Shown in pieces: positions 34,517-42,669 of a stretch of 64,000 nucleotides of DNA (position 1 is its first letter; every line of letters starts with the position of its first letter). The position numbers and the translations under genes are program-made. The notes under the pieces were generated by a model. That model searched no databases and was not told the DNA's origin. It saw only the letters and a program-made list of their open reading frames with translations. Location of the stretch: assembly GCA_934503275.1 (NCBI GenBank), contig CAKSVD010000011.1, positions 6,703-70,702 on the forward strand. The letters are read 5' to 3'. This DNA is from an uncultured Faecalibacterium sp. (GTDB lineage Bacteria > Bacillota > Clostridia > Oscillospirales > Ruminococcaceae).

Positions 34517-35365
34517 TTGCAAAAACCCGTTGAACCCAAAAAGATCCTTTGCATCCACGATCTGTCCAGCGTGGGCCGGTGCAGCCTTGCGGTGATCCTG
34601 CCTGTACTGTCGGTCATGGGCTTCCAGCCGGTGGCACTGCCAACGGTGGTGCTCTCCACCCACACCGGCGGCCTTGGTGCCCCCGCCCGGATGGACGGCA
34701 GTGCCTACGGTATGGCCGCGCTGGAGCACTACCAGACCCTTGGACTGCAATTTGATTGTATCTATACCGGCTATCTGGGCGGCGAGGCACAGGTAGCGCT
34801 GGCTGAAAAAGCCTTTGCCCTGTGGCCCGCCGCCTACAAGGTTGTGGACCCCGTAATGGGCGATAACGGCAAGGCCTATTCCACCGTTACCCCGGCGCTG
34901 GTCGAGCGCATCCGCGGCCTGTGCCGCGCGGCAGACCTGATTTTGCCCAACTACACCGAGGCGCAGCTGCTTTTGCAGCAGCAGCCGGTCACCGATGAGT
35001 TGGACGATGCCGCCGCGCAGGCGCTGGCAGATGCTTTGCAGCCACTGGCTCCTAACGCGGTGGTCACCGGACTGCCACTGGGCAAGTACATCGGCTGTGC
35101 CGGTACCGGCACCGACCGCTTCGTCATCAAAAAGCTGCATATCAGCCGCAGCTTCCCCGGCACAGGGGATCTGTACGGTGCTGTGCTCATCGGCTCGCTG
35201 CTGCAGGGCAACGCCCTGAGCGCCGCCGCCGATAACGCTGCGGAGTTTGTTTCGCTGGCCATTCAGGGCACGCCCTACACGCAGGACACCCGCTTCGGCG
35301 TATGGTTTGAGCCGCTGCTGCCCCGCCTGTGCCCCCTGCAGGAGGAACCGGAGGGTATTTTATGA
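34517..35365 (+). CDS. pdxY: Pyridoxamine/pyridoxal kinase
   Basis: 282 residues of the PfkB/ribokinase-like pyridoxal kinase group: ILCIHDLSSVGRCSLAVILP near the start, VLSTHTGGLG, KVVDPVMGDNGKAY, LPNYTEAQLLL, and the C-terminal anion hole SFPGTGDLYGAVLIG with the catalytic Asp. It phosphorylates vitamin B6 vitamers. Start codon is TTG at 34517: AAGGAGGT at 34501-34508 is eight bases away and no better codon follows. The stop overlaps the trmL start. Confidence 0.85.
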   Translation: MQKPVEPKKILCIHDLSSVGRCSLAVILPVLSVMGFQPVALPTVVLSTHTGGLGAPARMDGSAYGMAALEHYQTLGLQFDCIYTGYLGGEAQVALAEKAFALWPAAYKVVDPVMGDNGKAYSTVTPALVERIRGLCRAADLILPNYTEAQLLLQQQPVTDELDDAAAQALADALQPLAPNAVVTGLPLGKYIGCAGTGTDRFVIKKLHISRSFPGTGDLYGAVLIGSLLQGNALSAAADNAAEFVSLAIQGTPYTQDTRFGVWFEPLLPRLCPLQEEPEGIL

Positions 35366-35868
35366 TGGACAAGCCGACTTTGAATATCGTGCTGGTAGAG
35401 CCCCGCATCCCCCAGAACACCGGCAACGTGGCGCGCACCTGCGCCTGCACCGCCTGCCGTCTGCATCTGGTAGGCCCCATGGGCTTTGCCATCGACGATA
35501 AAAAACTCAAGCACGCCGGGCTGGACTACTGGCACTATCTGGACATTACCTACTACGACGGCCTTGCGGACTTTTTTGCCCGCAACAACGGCCCCTACTA
35601 CTACTTTACCACCAAGGCACCCCAGCGCTACACCGATGTACAGTACCCGGACGGGGCTTATCTGGTGTTCGGACGCGAGGACGCCGGTCTGCCGGAGGCG
35701 CTGCTTGCAGAAAATCAGGAGCACTGCATCCGGATGCCCATGCGGGACACCTGCCGCAGCCTGAATCTTTCCAACAGCGTGGCGGTGGGCGTGTACGAGG
35801 TGCTGCGGCAGTGGGATTTCCCGGAGCTGCTGGACCACGGCCACCTACGAGATTATGAATGGAAATGA
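35362..35868 (+). CDS. trmL: tRNA (cytidine(34)-2'-O)-methyltransferase TrmL
   Basis: 168 residues, a minimal SPOUT methyltransferase. Motif order: NIVLVEPRIPQNTGNVARTC, LHLVGPMGF, then YLVFGREDAGLPEAL and the C-terminal knot CIRMPMRDTCRSLNLSNSVAVGVYEVLRQW. TrmL methylates the wobble base of tRNA-Leu. Its ATG overlaps the pdxY stop (ATGA), so translation is coupled. Confidence 0.93.
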   Translation: MMDKPTLNIVLVEPRIPQNTGNVARTCACTACRLHLVGPMGFAIDDKKLKHAGLDYWHYLDITYYDGLADFFARNNGPYYYFTTKAPQRYTDVQYPDGAYLVFGREDAGLPEALLAENQEHCIRMPMRDTCRSLNLSNSVAVGVYEVLRQWDFPELLDHGHLRDYEWK

Positions 35869-35876
35869 GGGAAATT

Positions 35877-36749
35877 ATGAGCAAGATCGCGATCCTGACC
35901 GATTCCTCCTGCGATATCCCGCAGGAGATGGCCGAAAAGTACGGCATTGATATCATGAGTTTCCACATCCTGCTGGATGATGTGGACTACGTTGAGCGTG
36001 TGGACTGCACCAACACCGAGTTCTATGATAAAATGCGTGCGGCAAAGGGTGTGCCCTCTACCGCCGCCATCACGCCCATCCAGTTCTGTGAAAAATACTG
36101 CCAGTATGTGGACGAGGGCTACACGGATGTCATCCATGTGCCCATCAACAAATCCGGCTCCTCCACCTACAACAACGCCCTGATGGCACAGGGGATGCTG
36201 CGGGAGGAGCGCCCGGAGCACCATTTGAACATCCATTTGCTGGACCCCCACACCTACTCTATGGTGTTCGGCTGGTATCTGTGCGAGATGGCGCGCAAGC
36301 TGCAGAACGGCGCAGAGATCCGCCATGTCATCCACGAGTTTGAACGGCAGATGAACTGCATGGAGGTCGTGCTGGGGCCTTACAGCCTGAGGCAGATGAA
36401 AAAAAGCGGCCGCATCTCTGCCGCAGCAGCCGTCATGGGCGAACTGATGGGTATCCGTCCCATCATTACCCTGATCGACGGCAAGACCAAGGTAGAGGCC
36501 AAGGTGCGCGGCGATGAAAAAGTCGTGCCCGCCATGGTGGATCTGTGCCAGAAGCGCGCCGGGGATGTGGAGGATTTTGAGTATATGATCGGCCACACCA
36601 ATATCCCGCAGGCCGCAGATCTGGAAAAGGCCTGCCGCAAGGCCTTTGGCAAGCCGCCGCTGGCCGTGTTTGAACTGGGCGGTGTGGTCTCTGCCAACAC
36701 CGGCCCCGACACCGTGGCGCTGGTGTATACCGGCCACCCCAGAGGGTAA
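35877..36749 (+). CDS. DegV-family fatty-acid-binding protein
   Basis: 290 residues: IAILTDSSCDIPQEMAEKYGI at the start, TSAAITPIQF-like segment TAAITPIQFCEKY, INKSGSSTYNNA, and the C-terminal IGHTNIPQAADL, all DegV/FakB features. FakB proteins bind fatty acids for FakA kinase. Start 35877 (MSKIAIL) with GAGGG upstream, nine bases after the trmL stop, so probably the third gene of the pdxY-trmL-degV operon. Terminator at 36813. Confidence 0.88.
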   Translation: MSKIAILTDSSCDIPQEMAEKYGIDIMSFHILLDDVDYVERVDCTNTEFYDKMRAAKGVPSTAAITPIQFCEKYCQYVDEGYTDVIHVPINKSGSSTYNNALMAQGMLREERPEHHLNIHLLDPHTYSMVFGWYLCEMARKLQNGAEIRHVIHEFERQMNCMEVVLGPYSLRQMKKSGRISAAAAVMGELMGIRPIITLIDGKTKVEAKVRGDEKVVPAMVDLCQKRAGDVEDFEYMIGHTNIPQAADLEKACRKAFGKPPLAVFELGGVVSANTGPDTVALVYTGHPRG

Positions 36750-36812
36750 CACACGATTTTAATAGCCTCCGCTTCGCTCTGGCTATTTCAGCGGTAATTT
36801 TATTTTTACTTT

Positions 36813-36854
36813 GAGGTTTCGAAAAGCCTGCGGGCTTTTCGAAACCTCTTTTTT
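36813..36854 (+). terminator. Terminator of pdxY-trmL-degV
   Basis: 16-bp perfect stem (36813-36828, 36833-36848), loop TGCG, T run. Confidence 0.9.
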
Positions 36855-36969
36855 ACCGGAAGGATGCAAGCCAAACCCTACATCTGTTCCCAATTCTGCA
36901 ATAATTCATTGCAATCCGCCCAAAATTATGATATACTCCCTTGTGCTGTGTTTTTTCACGGCTCCTTTA

Positions 36970-37071
36970 GAGCAACTTAGGATTTTAGGCTCCCCGGTGC
37001 CACTCGAGCGGTGCCGGGCAAAACCCTCAGGAGCTGGCGGTTCCTGTGCGGTCAAAATCAAACCGCTGGAG
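36970..37071 (+). promoter_or_regulatory. preQ1-III riboswitch
   Basis: The leader of queT carries GAGCAACTTAGGATTTTAGG, a GC-rich hairpin (CCCGGTGCC/GGTGCCGGG type, about 36992-37018), AAAACCC, and the closing helix GGCGGTT...AACCGC (37037-37067) that contains the ribosome site CTGGAG before the ATG at 37079. The order and conserved bases match, from memory, the preQ1-III class whose crystallised member came from Faecalibacterium prausnitzii. It should hide the ribosome site when preQ1 is bound, lowering QueT. Confidence 0.88.
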
Positions 37072-37078
37072 TATTATC

Positions 37079-37606
37079 ATGAATCAGAATTCTTCCGTCC
37101 GTAAGCTGGTGCACTGCGGTGTGGTGGCAGCCATCTATGTGGTGCTGTGTCTGGCACTGCAGCCCCTCTCCTATGGTGCTGTGCAGGTGCGTGTGGCCGA
37201 GGCTCTGTGCCTGCTGCCCGTGTTCGGCGCCGAGTACATCGTGGGCGTTGTGCTGGGCTGCTTCCTGGCAAACCTGCTGGGCTCCACCATCGTGGATGTG
37301 ATCTTTGGCACGCTGGCTACCCTGCTGGCCTGCCTTGTCACCTACAAGCTGCGCCATGTGCGCTTCAAGGGTCTGGCCATTGCCGCCAGTCTGCCCCCGG
37401 TGCTGTTCAACGCGGTGATCATCGGCATTGAAATTGCCGTGATGTTCCCGGACCCCACATCCAGCGCACCTATCTGGCTGGCCTGCATCACCAACGGCAT
37501 CTCGGTGGGTATCGGCGAACTGATCAGCTGCACGGTGCTGGGCGTTGTGCTGGTAAAGCTGATCGAAAGCAACGCCGCACTGCGCAAGGTATTTGTAACG
37601 GAATAA
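37079..37606 (+). CDS. queT: Queuosine precursor transporter QueT
   Basis: 175 residues with five or six hydrophobic segments and the QueT family pattern VRKLVHCGVVAAIYVVLCL, VRVAEALCLLPVFG, GCFLANLLGSTI and GIEIAVMF. QueT is the S component of an ECF transporter for preQ1/preQ0. Start 37079 (MNQNSSVRK), nine bases after the CTGGAG that lies inside the riboswitch; an upstream in-frame Met at 37046 falls inside the aptamer. Confidence 0.9.
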   Translation: MNQNSSVRKLVHCGVVAAIYVVLCLALQPLSYGAVQVRVAEALCLLPVFGAEYIVGVVLGCFLANLLGSTIVDVIFGTLATLLACLVTYKLRHVRFKGLAIAASLPPVLFNAVIIGIEIAVMFPDPTSSAPIWLACITNGISVGIGELISCTVLGVVLVKLIESNAALRKVFVTE

Positions 37607-37621
37607 CACAAGGAGGTTTCC

Positions 37622-38272
37622 ATGCAGCCAAACGGTATGATCTTCTGGGACTGGAACGGTACCCTGATGGACGATGTGGATTTTACCCACAGCTGCCTGA
37701 ACTGGATGCTGGAAACCCACGGCTACCCACAGCGGTACGATCTGGCTGCCTATCGGGAGTTGTTCGGCTTTCCCATCGAGGACTACTACCGCTGCGCCGG
37801 GTTCGACTTTGCGCGGCACCCTTACCCGGAACTTGCCGCCCGCTTTATGGAACACTACAACGCCGGTGTGCCCGGCTGCGCTGTAACGGCACACGCCGTT
37901 GACACCCTGCAAACGCTGGCCCGCATGGGCTGGCGGCAGGCTGTGCTTTCTGCCTCCCGCCGTGATTACCTGATCGAGCAGGTATCCGCCCGGGGTCTGC
38001 AAGGCTTTTTTACCGAGTTGCTCGGCCTTGCGGACATTTACGGCGTAAGCAAGGTGCAGCTTGGCACCGACTATCTGCGCCGCACCGGCATCGACCCGGC
38101 GGCCTGCGTGATGGTCGGCGACACCGACCACGATGCCGCAGTGGCTGCGGCCATTGGTGCGACCTGTGTGTTGTACACCGGCGGGCATCAGTCCCGCGCC
38201 CGGCTGGAAAAGGCCAGTCTTTACGTCATCGACGACCTTGCCCAGCTGCCCGCACTGCTGGAAACGATATGA
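37622..38272 (+). CDS. HAD-superfamily phosphatase, phosphoglycolate-phosphatase-like
   Basis: 216 residues: motif I FWDWNGTLMDD (nucleophile Asp in DWNGT, a Trp-variant of DxDGT), motif II VLSASRRDY, motif III/IV KVQLG and VMVGDTDHDAAVAA. The cap is an alpha-helical C1 type. Acts on a small phosphorylated metabolite; substrate unknown. Starts 15 bases after queT with AAGGAGG, same transcript, so it may be under the preQ1 riboswitch too. Confidence 0.85.
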   Translation: MQPNGMIFWDWNGTLMDDVDFTHSCLNWMLETHGYPQRYDLAAYRELFGFPIEDYYRCAGFDFARHPYPELAARFMEHYNAGVPGCAVTAHAVDTLQTLARMGWRQAVLSASRRDYLIEQVSARGLQGFFTELLGLADIYGVSKVQLGTDYLRRTGIDPAACVMVGDTDHDAAVAAAIGATCVLYTGGHQSRARLEKASLYVIDDLAQLPALLETI

Positions 38273-38277
38273 TATTT

Positions 38278-38320
38278 AGTGGCTCAGAAACGCCTGTCGG
38301 CGTTTCTGAGCCACTTGTTT
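38278..38320 (+). terminator. Terminator of queT operon
   Basis: 17-bp stem (38278-38294, 38299-38315) immediately after the HAD gene stop, followed by TTGTTTTT. Confidence 0.85.
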
Positions 38321-38343
38321 TTACAGCCTGTTCGCGCAAAAAC

Positions 38344-38379
38344 AAAAAAGCAGACACACAAATGTGTGTCTGCTTTTTT
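38344..38379 (-). terminator. Terminator of the minus-strand tRNA-Pro
   Basis: 16-bp stem AAAAAAGCAGACACAC/GTGTGTCTGCTTTTTT just past the tRNA 3' end. Confidence 0.85.
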
Positions 38380-38455
38380 TGGTCGGAGCAGCGGGATTTG
38401 AACCCACGGCCTCCTCGTCCCGAACGAGGCGCGCTACCAACTGCGCTATGCCCCG
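38380..38455 (-). tRNA. tRNA-Pro (CGG anticodon)
   Basis: Acceptor CGGGGCA pairs with TGCTCCG, discriminator A, encoded CCA. Anticodon stem CCTCG/CGAGG with loop TTCGGGA, anticodon CGG (complement of 38420-38422). T loop GGTTCAAATCC. Confidence 0.95.
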
Positions 38456-38489
38456 AAAATACCGCAGCCGGAAGGCGACTGCGGTTTTC

Positions 38490-38563
38490 TGGTTGGGGAT
38501 GAGAGAATCGAACTCCCACAAGTAGAGTCAGAGTCTACCGCACTACCACTATGCAAATCCCCA
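38490..38563 (-). tRNA. tRNA-Gln (CTG anticodon)
   Basis: Acceptor TGGGGAT pairs with ATCCCCA, encoded CCA. Anticodon stem GTAGA/TCTAC with loop CTCTGAC, anticodon CTG reading CAG. T loop AGTTCGATTCT. A small hairpin (38459-38484) separates it from tRNA-Pro. Confidence 0.94.
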
Positions 38564-38715
38564 ATATTCGGTTGTGTCAGCCGCGCCGTGCGTTGCTGAC
38601 AAGGGATATTATACACGCCAACGGGCCGCTTGTCAACCATTTTTTTAGTTTTTCTGCAAAAGTTTTCGCGGCGGCTTTCCGGTGCACACAGGCTTGTAAA
38701 TTTTTGGTTTTTCTC

Positions 38716-38744
38716 TTGACAGCACTCCCCTTTCGGAATACTCT
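38716..38744 (+). promoter_or_regulatory. Promoter of pfkA
   Basis: TTGACA (38716-38721), 17-base spacer, weak -10 TACTCT (38739-38744); a TATAAA further on is too distant. Confidence 0.5.
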
Positions 38745-38835
38745 AATACTATAAAAAGGTAGGACCCCGGTCAGCCCGGCACCCTTTGCCGGACCGTTCG
38801 GCTTTGCCTGAATGATAATGAAAGAGGGTATTTGA

Positions 38836-39915
38836 ATGAAAAAACGTGTTGGTATCCTGACCTCCGGCGGCGATTGTCCGGGCCTGAACGCCACCATCCG
38901 CGGCGTTGCAAAGGCACTGTACGCCCGCATGGGAGATAACGTGGAGATCGTGGGCATCGCCAACGGTTATAGCGGCCTGATCAACGGCGACTACCGTGAG
39001 ATGAACGAGGACGATTTCCGCGGCATCCTGACCTTAGGCGGCACCATTCTGGGCACCAAGCGCACCCCCTTCAAGCTGATGCGTGTGGTGGAGGACGACA
39101 ACATTGATAAGGTCGCCGCCATGAAAAAGACCTACAAGGCCGCAAAGCTGGACTGCCTGCTGTGTCTGGGCGGCAACGGCACCCACAAGACCGCCAACCT
39201 GCTCTCGCAGGAGGGGCTGAACATCATCGGCCTGCCCAAGACCATTGACAACGATATCTACGGCACCGATGTGACCTTCGGCTTCCACACCGCCGTGGAC
39301 ATCGCCACGGACGTCATCGACCGCATCCACACCACCGCCGGCAGCCACAGCCGCGTGATGTGCATTGAGATCATGGGCAATAAGGCCGGCTGGCTTACCC
39401 TGTACTCCGGCATTGCCGGCGGTGCGGACATCATCCTGCTGCCTGAGCTGCCCTACGATATCGACCGCGTATGCGAGGCTGTGGAGCGCCGCGCCAAGAA
39501 GGGCTCGAACTTCTCTATCCTTGCCGTGGCCGAGGGTGCCATCAACACCGAGGAAGCCCGCATGAAGCGCAAGGACTGGATGGCCAAGCGTGCTGAGGCA
39601 GGCCTTGGCACCACCGCCACCAACCGCATTGCACAGGCCGTGCAGAAAAAGACCGGCATGGAGACCCGCGTGTGCATTCCGGGTCATATGCAGCGCGGCG
39701 GCAGCCCCAGTGCCTACGACCGTGTGCTGGCCACCCAGTTCGGCAGCTATGCCGCACAGCTGGTGGAGGTGGAGCGCTACGGCGTGACCGTGGCCATGGT
39801 GAACCGCCGGGTGACCGAGAACCGTCTGGCAGATATTGCCGGTAAGACCCGCAATGTGCCCGAAAACTGCGAACTGCTGAGCGTGGCACGCCGCATGGGC
39901 GTCTGTCTGGGCTGA
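38836..39915 (+). CDS. pfkA: 6-phosphofructokinase
   Basis: 359 residues. MKKRVGILTSGGDCPGLNA is the nucleotide-site start, then CLGGNGTHKTANLL, GLPKTIDNDIYGTDVTFGF (catalytic Asp) and the substrate-loop GHMQRGGSPSAYDR. The phosphate-donor site reads GGNGT with PKTIDND: the Gly after Asn fits ATP enzymes, but Lys in PKTIDND is the PPi-type residue. So donor choice (ATP or PPi) is uncertain. Longer than the 320-residue bacterial norm. Start 38836 with AAAGAGGG. Terminator at 39936. Confidence 0.93.
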   Translation: MKKRVGILTSGGDCPGLNATIRGVAKALYARMGDNVEIVGIANGYSGLINGDYREMNEDDFRGILTLGGTILGTKRTPFKLMRVVEDDNIDKVAAMKKTYKAAKLDCLLCLGGNGTHKTANLLSQEGLNIIGLPKTIDNDIYGTDVTFGFHTAVDIATDVIDRIHTTAGSHSRVMCIEIMGNKAGWLTLYSGIAGGADIILLPELPYDIDRVCEAVERRAKKGSNFSILAVAEGAINTEEARMKRKDWMAKRAEAGLGTTATNRIAQAVQKKTGMETRVCIPGHMQRGGSPSAYDRVLATQFGSYAAQLVEVERYGVTVAMVNRRVTENRLADIAGKTRNVPENCELLSVARRMGVCLG

Positions 39916-39935
39916 GTTTTTTATCGATCTGTTCA

Positions 39936-39974
39936 GGACACAGGAGCAGCATAGCTGCCCCTGTGTCCTATTTT
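39936..39974 (+). terminator. Terminator of pfkA
   Basis: GGACACAGG...CCTGTGTCC (39936-39944, 39960-39968) with an inner AGCAGC/GCTGC stem, then ATTTTT. Confidence 0.85.
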
Positions 39975-40063
39975 TACAGGCAGAGGACGGCATTTTTCCT
40001 GAAAGCTATTGCCGCCGCTCTGGCTGAGTAAACTGCTGCTTTAGGGCAAAAATCAACGCAAAC

Positions 40064-40097
40064 AAAAATCGGACAGACTGCGGTCTGTCCGATTTTT
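40064..40097. terminator. Terminator hairpin (repeated family)
   Basis: 15-bp stem around a TGCG loop, 15 bases after the D-LDH stop on the minus strand, with A/T runs on both sides; its core is identical to the hairpin at 15972. Confidence 0.9.
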
Positions 40098-40112
40098 GCA
40101 TTTTATGGTTTC

Positions 40113-41108
40113 TCAGCGGTCGGTCACATCATGCCGGGTGGGCGAGCCTTCGGCAAAGGCGGCGGCGCTTTCCAGCACACCGCGCACCATGCTCTTCACG
40201 TCCTCGTAGGTGTAGAAGGCTGTGTGGTCGGTCAGGATCACGTTGGGCATGGCGCGCAGGGCAGCCAGCTCCGGGTTGGGGATCACATCGCCCATGCGGT
40301 CGTAGTAGTACAGGCCGTTCTCGTTTTCCAGCACATCCAGACCGGCAGCGCCCACCTGCCCGCTTTCCAACGCCGCCAGCAGAGCGTCGCTGTCGATCAG
40401 CTTGCCGCGGGCGGTGTTCACGATGGTCACACCGGGCTTCATCTTGGCAAAGGCATCGGCGTTGAGCAGGTGGTGGTTCTCCTCGGTAGCGTTGGTGTGC
40501 AGGGTGATGACATCGCTCTCCGCGATCAGGGTCTCCAGCGGCACATACTTTGCGATCTTCTTTACCTCATCGTTCTGGTACAGGTCGTAGGCCAGCAGTT
40601 CACAGCCAAAGCCGGACAGGTGCTTCAGCACGGTCTGCCCGATGCGCCCCGTGCCGATAACGCCCACGGTGCAGTTGGAGATGTCCCGGCCGATCTTGCC
40701 CTTCAGGGAGTAGTCCTGCAGCTCACCGCGCTTGAGGATATGCCCCGCCTTGCGCAGGCTCATCAGCATGAGCATAATGGCAAAGTTCGCCACACCGTTG
40801 GGGGGATAATCCACATTGGAAACCTTCATGCCCAGCTCCCGCGCCTTTTCCAGATCCACATGGTCATAGCCGATGGAGCGGCAGCAGACCGCCTTTACCC
40901 CAAGGTCGTGAAAGCGCTGCAGCATGGGTGCGCTCATATCACAGGGGGTCAGCGATACCGCATCGTAGCCTGCGGCCAGCTGGGCGTTCTCCATGGTAGG
41001 ATACGCCTCGGTATAGCCGTACTCGATGCCCCGCTGCTTTGCCAGATCCTCCAAGATGCCCTGCTCATCGTAGGGGCGCAGAGTATAGAAAAACACTTTG
41101 ACTGCCAT
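40113..41108 (-). CDS. ldhA: D-lactate dehydrogenase
   Basis: 331 residues of the D-2-hydroxyacid dehydrogenase family: CCRSIGYDHVDLEKARELG, Rossmann motif VGVIGTGRIGQ, NTARGKLIDSDAL (catalytic Arg), DVLENENGLYYYD and the catalytic His in LTDHTAFYT. It reduces pyruvate to D-lactate with NADH. Start 41108 behind GGAGGAG. Single gene, terminator at 40064. Confidence 0.9.
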   Translation of the reverse strand: MAVKVFFYTLRPYDEQGILEDLAKQRGIEYGYTEAYPTMENAQLAAGYDAVSLTPCDMSAPMLQRFHDLGVKAVCCRSIGYDHVDLEKARELGMKVSNVDYPPNGVANFAIMLMLMSLRKAGHILKRGELQDYSLKGKIGRDISNCTVGVIGTGRIGQTVLKHLSGFGCELLAYDLYQNDEVKKIAKYVPLETLIAESDVITLHTNATEENHHLLNADAFAKMKPGVTIVNTARGKLIDSDALLAALESGQVGAAGLDVLENENGLYYYDRMGDVIPNPELAALRAMPNVILTDHTAFYTYEDVKSMVRGVLESAAAFAEGSPTRHDVTDR

Positions 41109-41284
41109 AAAATTCTCCTCCTGGTCCTTCTTTACCGGAATGCGTGCCTGTGCGGCGCGACCTGCATCTTTGTAAGTATGCCTTTATTGTAGCACGTTTA
41201 CAGATGGAGGACAGCTTTTTCAAGGTGAATTTTGTTCATTTTGTTGTTGAAGCTGCGTTTTCTGTTCCAAGTGCGCAAAAAAGG

Positions 41285-41313
41285 TTGTCAAAACCGAAAA
41301 AACAGGGTATGAT
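41285..41313 (+). promoter_or_regulatory. Promoter of pepT
   Basis: TTGTCA (41285-41290), 17-base spacer, TATGAT (41308-41313). Confidence 0.75.
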
Positions 41314-41370
41314 AGAAGCTGGATCGCAAAGCTGCGGTCCTTCAATATTGCTAAAGGAGTGTGCTTTGTT

Positions 41371-42588
41371 ATGCGCGCCTATGAACGACTGCTTGATTAC
41401 GTCAAGGTCTACACCACCTCGGACCCGGAGTCCGGCACCCATCCTTCCGCTGCGCGGGAGTTTGATCTGGCTCACAAGCTGGTGGAGGAACTGAAGGCTC
41501 TGGGCGTGGAGGATGCCCGGGTGGACGAGCACTGCTACGTCTACGGCTCCCTGCCTGCCACCCCCGGCTGCGAGGAAAAGCCCGCGCTGGGTCTGATCGC
41601 CCACATGGACACCGCCCCGGATGCCAGCGGCGAGAACGTGAACCCCATCCTGCACGAGAACTATGACGGCGGCGATGTTGTGCTGCCCGCCACCGGCAAA
41701 GTGATGAAAGTCTCCGCCTTCCCCTTCCTTGCCTCCATGAAGGGCGAGACACTGATCACCACCGACGGCACCACCCTGCTGGGTGCAGACGATAAGGCCG
41801 GTGTGGCCGAGATCATGACCGCTGTGGAGACCGTTATCCGCGAGGGCCGCCCCCACGGCAAGCTGTGCATCGGCTTTACCCCGGACGAGGAGATCGGCGA
41901 GGGCGCCGACCTGTTCGATATCCCCGGCTTTGGTGCAGACTTTGCCTACACGGTGGACGGCGGCGATGCCGGCGACATCGAGTACGAGAACTTTAACGCC
42001 GCTGCTGCCACCGTAACCATCCACGGCTTCTCGGTGCACCCCGGCTCTGCCAAGGACACCATGATCAACGCCTCCAACGTTGCCATGGAGTTCCACAACG
42101 CTCTGCCCGTGATGGCACGTCCCGAGACTACCGAGGGACGTCAGGGCTTCTACCACCTGTGCCAGATGTACGGCGATGTCACCACCGCAAAGCTGGGCTA
42201 CATCCTGCGCGACCACGACGCCGCCAAGCTACAGTTCAAGAAGGACAATATGCAGGACATTGCCGATTACCTGAACGGCAAGTACGGCGCAGGCACTGTG
42301 GAAGTGGAGATCAAGGACAGCTACCGCAATATGCTGGAAAAGATCAAGCCCCACTTCCACCTCATCGAGACCGCCCGCAAGGCTGTGCGCATGGCCGGTC
42401 TGGAGCCGGTGGAGGTGCCCGTGCGCGGCGGCACCGATGGCGCTACTCTGAGCTGGATGGGTCTGCCCTGCCCCAATCTGGGCACCGGCGGCTTCAACTT
42501 CCACGGCGTGTGCGAGTGCACCACCGTGGAGCGGATGGACCGCTGCACCGAGATCGTACTGAATATCATCTCCCTGTACGCAGAGTGA
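41371..42588 (+). CDS. pepT: Peptidase T (tripeptide aminopeptidase)
   Basis: 405 residues of the M20 zinc peptidases: LGLIAHMDTAPDASGENV (His and Asp metal ligands), LLGADDKAGVAEIM (bridging Asp), GFTPDEEIGEGADLFD (catalytic Glu and metal Glu), AYTVDGGDAGDIEYE, and the C-terminal PVRGGTDGATLSWMGLPCPNLGTGG. PepT cleaves the N-terminal residue of tripeptides. Start 41371 with AAAGGAG upstream. Confidence 0.95.
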   Translation: MRAYERLLDYVKVYTTSDPESGTHPSAAREFDLAHKLVEELKALGVEDARVDEHCYVYGSLPATPGCEEKPALGLIAHMDTAPDASGENVNPILHENYDGGDVVLPATGKVMKVSAFPFLASMKGETLITTDGTTLLGADDKAGVAEIMTAVETVIREGRPHGKLCIGFTPDEEIGEGADLFDIPGFGADFAYTVDGGDAGDIEYENFNAAAATVTIHGFSVHPGSAKDTMINASNVAMEFHNALPVMARPETTEGRQGFYHLCQMYGDVTTAKLGYILRDHDAAKLQFKKDNMQDIADYLNGKYGAGTVEVEIKDSYRNMLEKIKPHFHLIETARKAVRMAGLEPVEVPVRGGTDGATLSWMGLPCPNLGTGGFNFHGVCECTTVERMDRCTEIVLNIISLYAE

Positions 42589-42620
42589 TCTGCCGAAATC
42601 CAGAATAATCTTTCCTTATC

Positions 42621-42666
42621 AAAAAAGCGGCGGCTGCACAGTGCTTTGTGCAGCCGCCGCTTTTTT
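42621..42666. terminator. Bidirectional terminator
   Basis: 20-bp perfect stem (42621-42640, 42647-42666) with A and T runs between convergent pepT and ktrB. Confidence 0.95.
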
Positions 42667-42669
42667 CGT

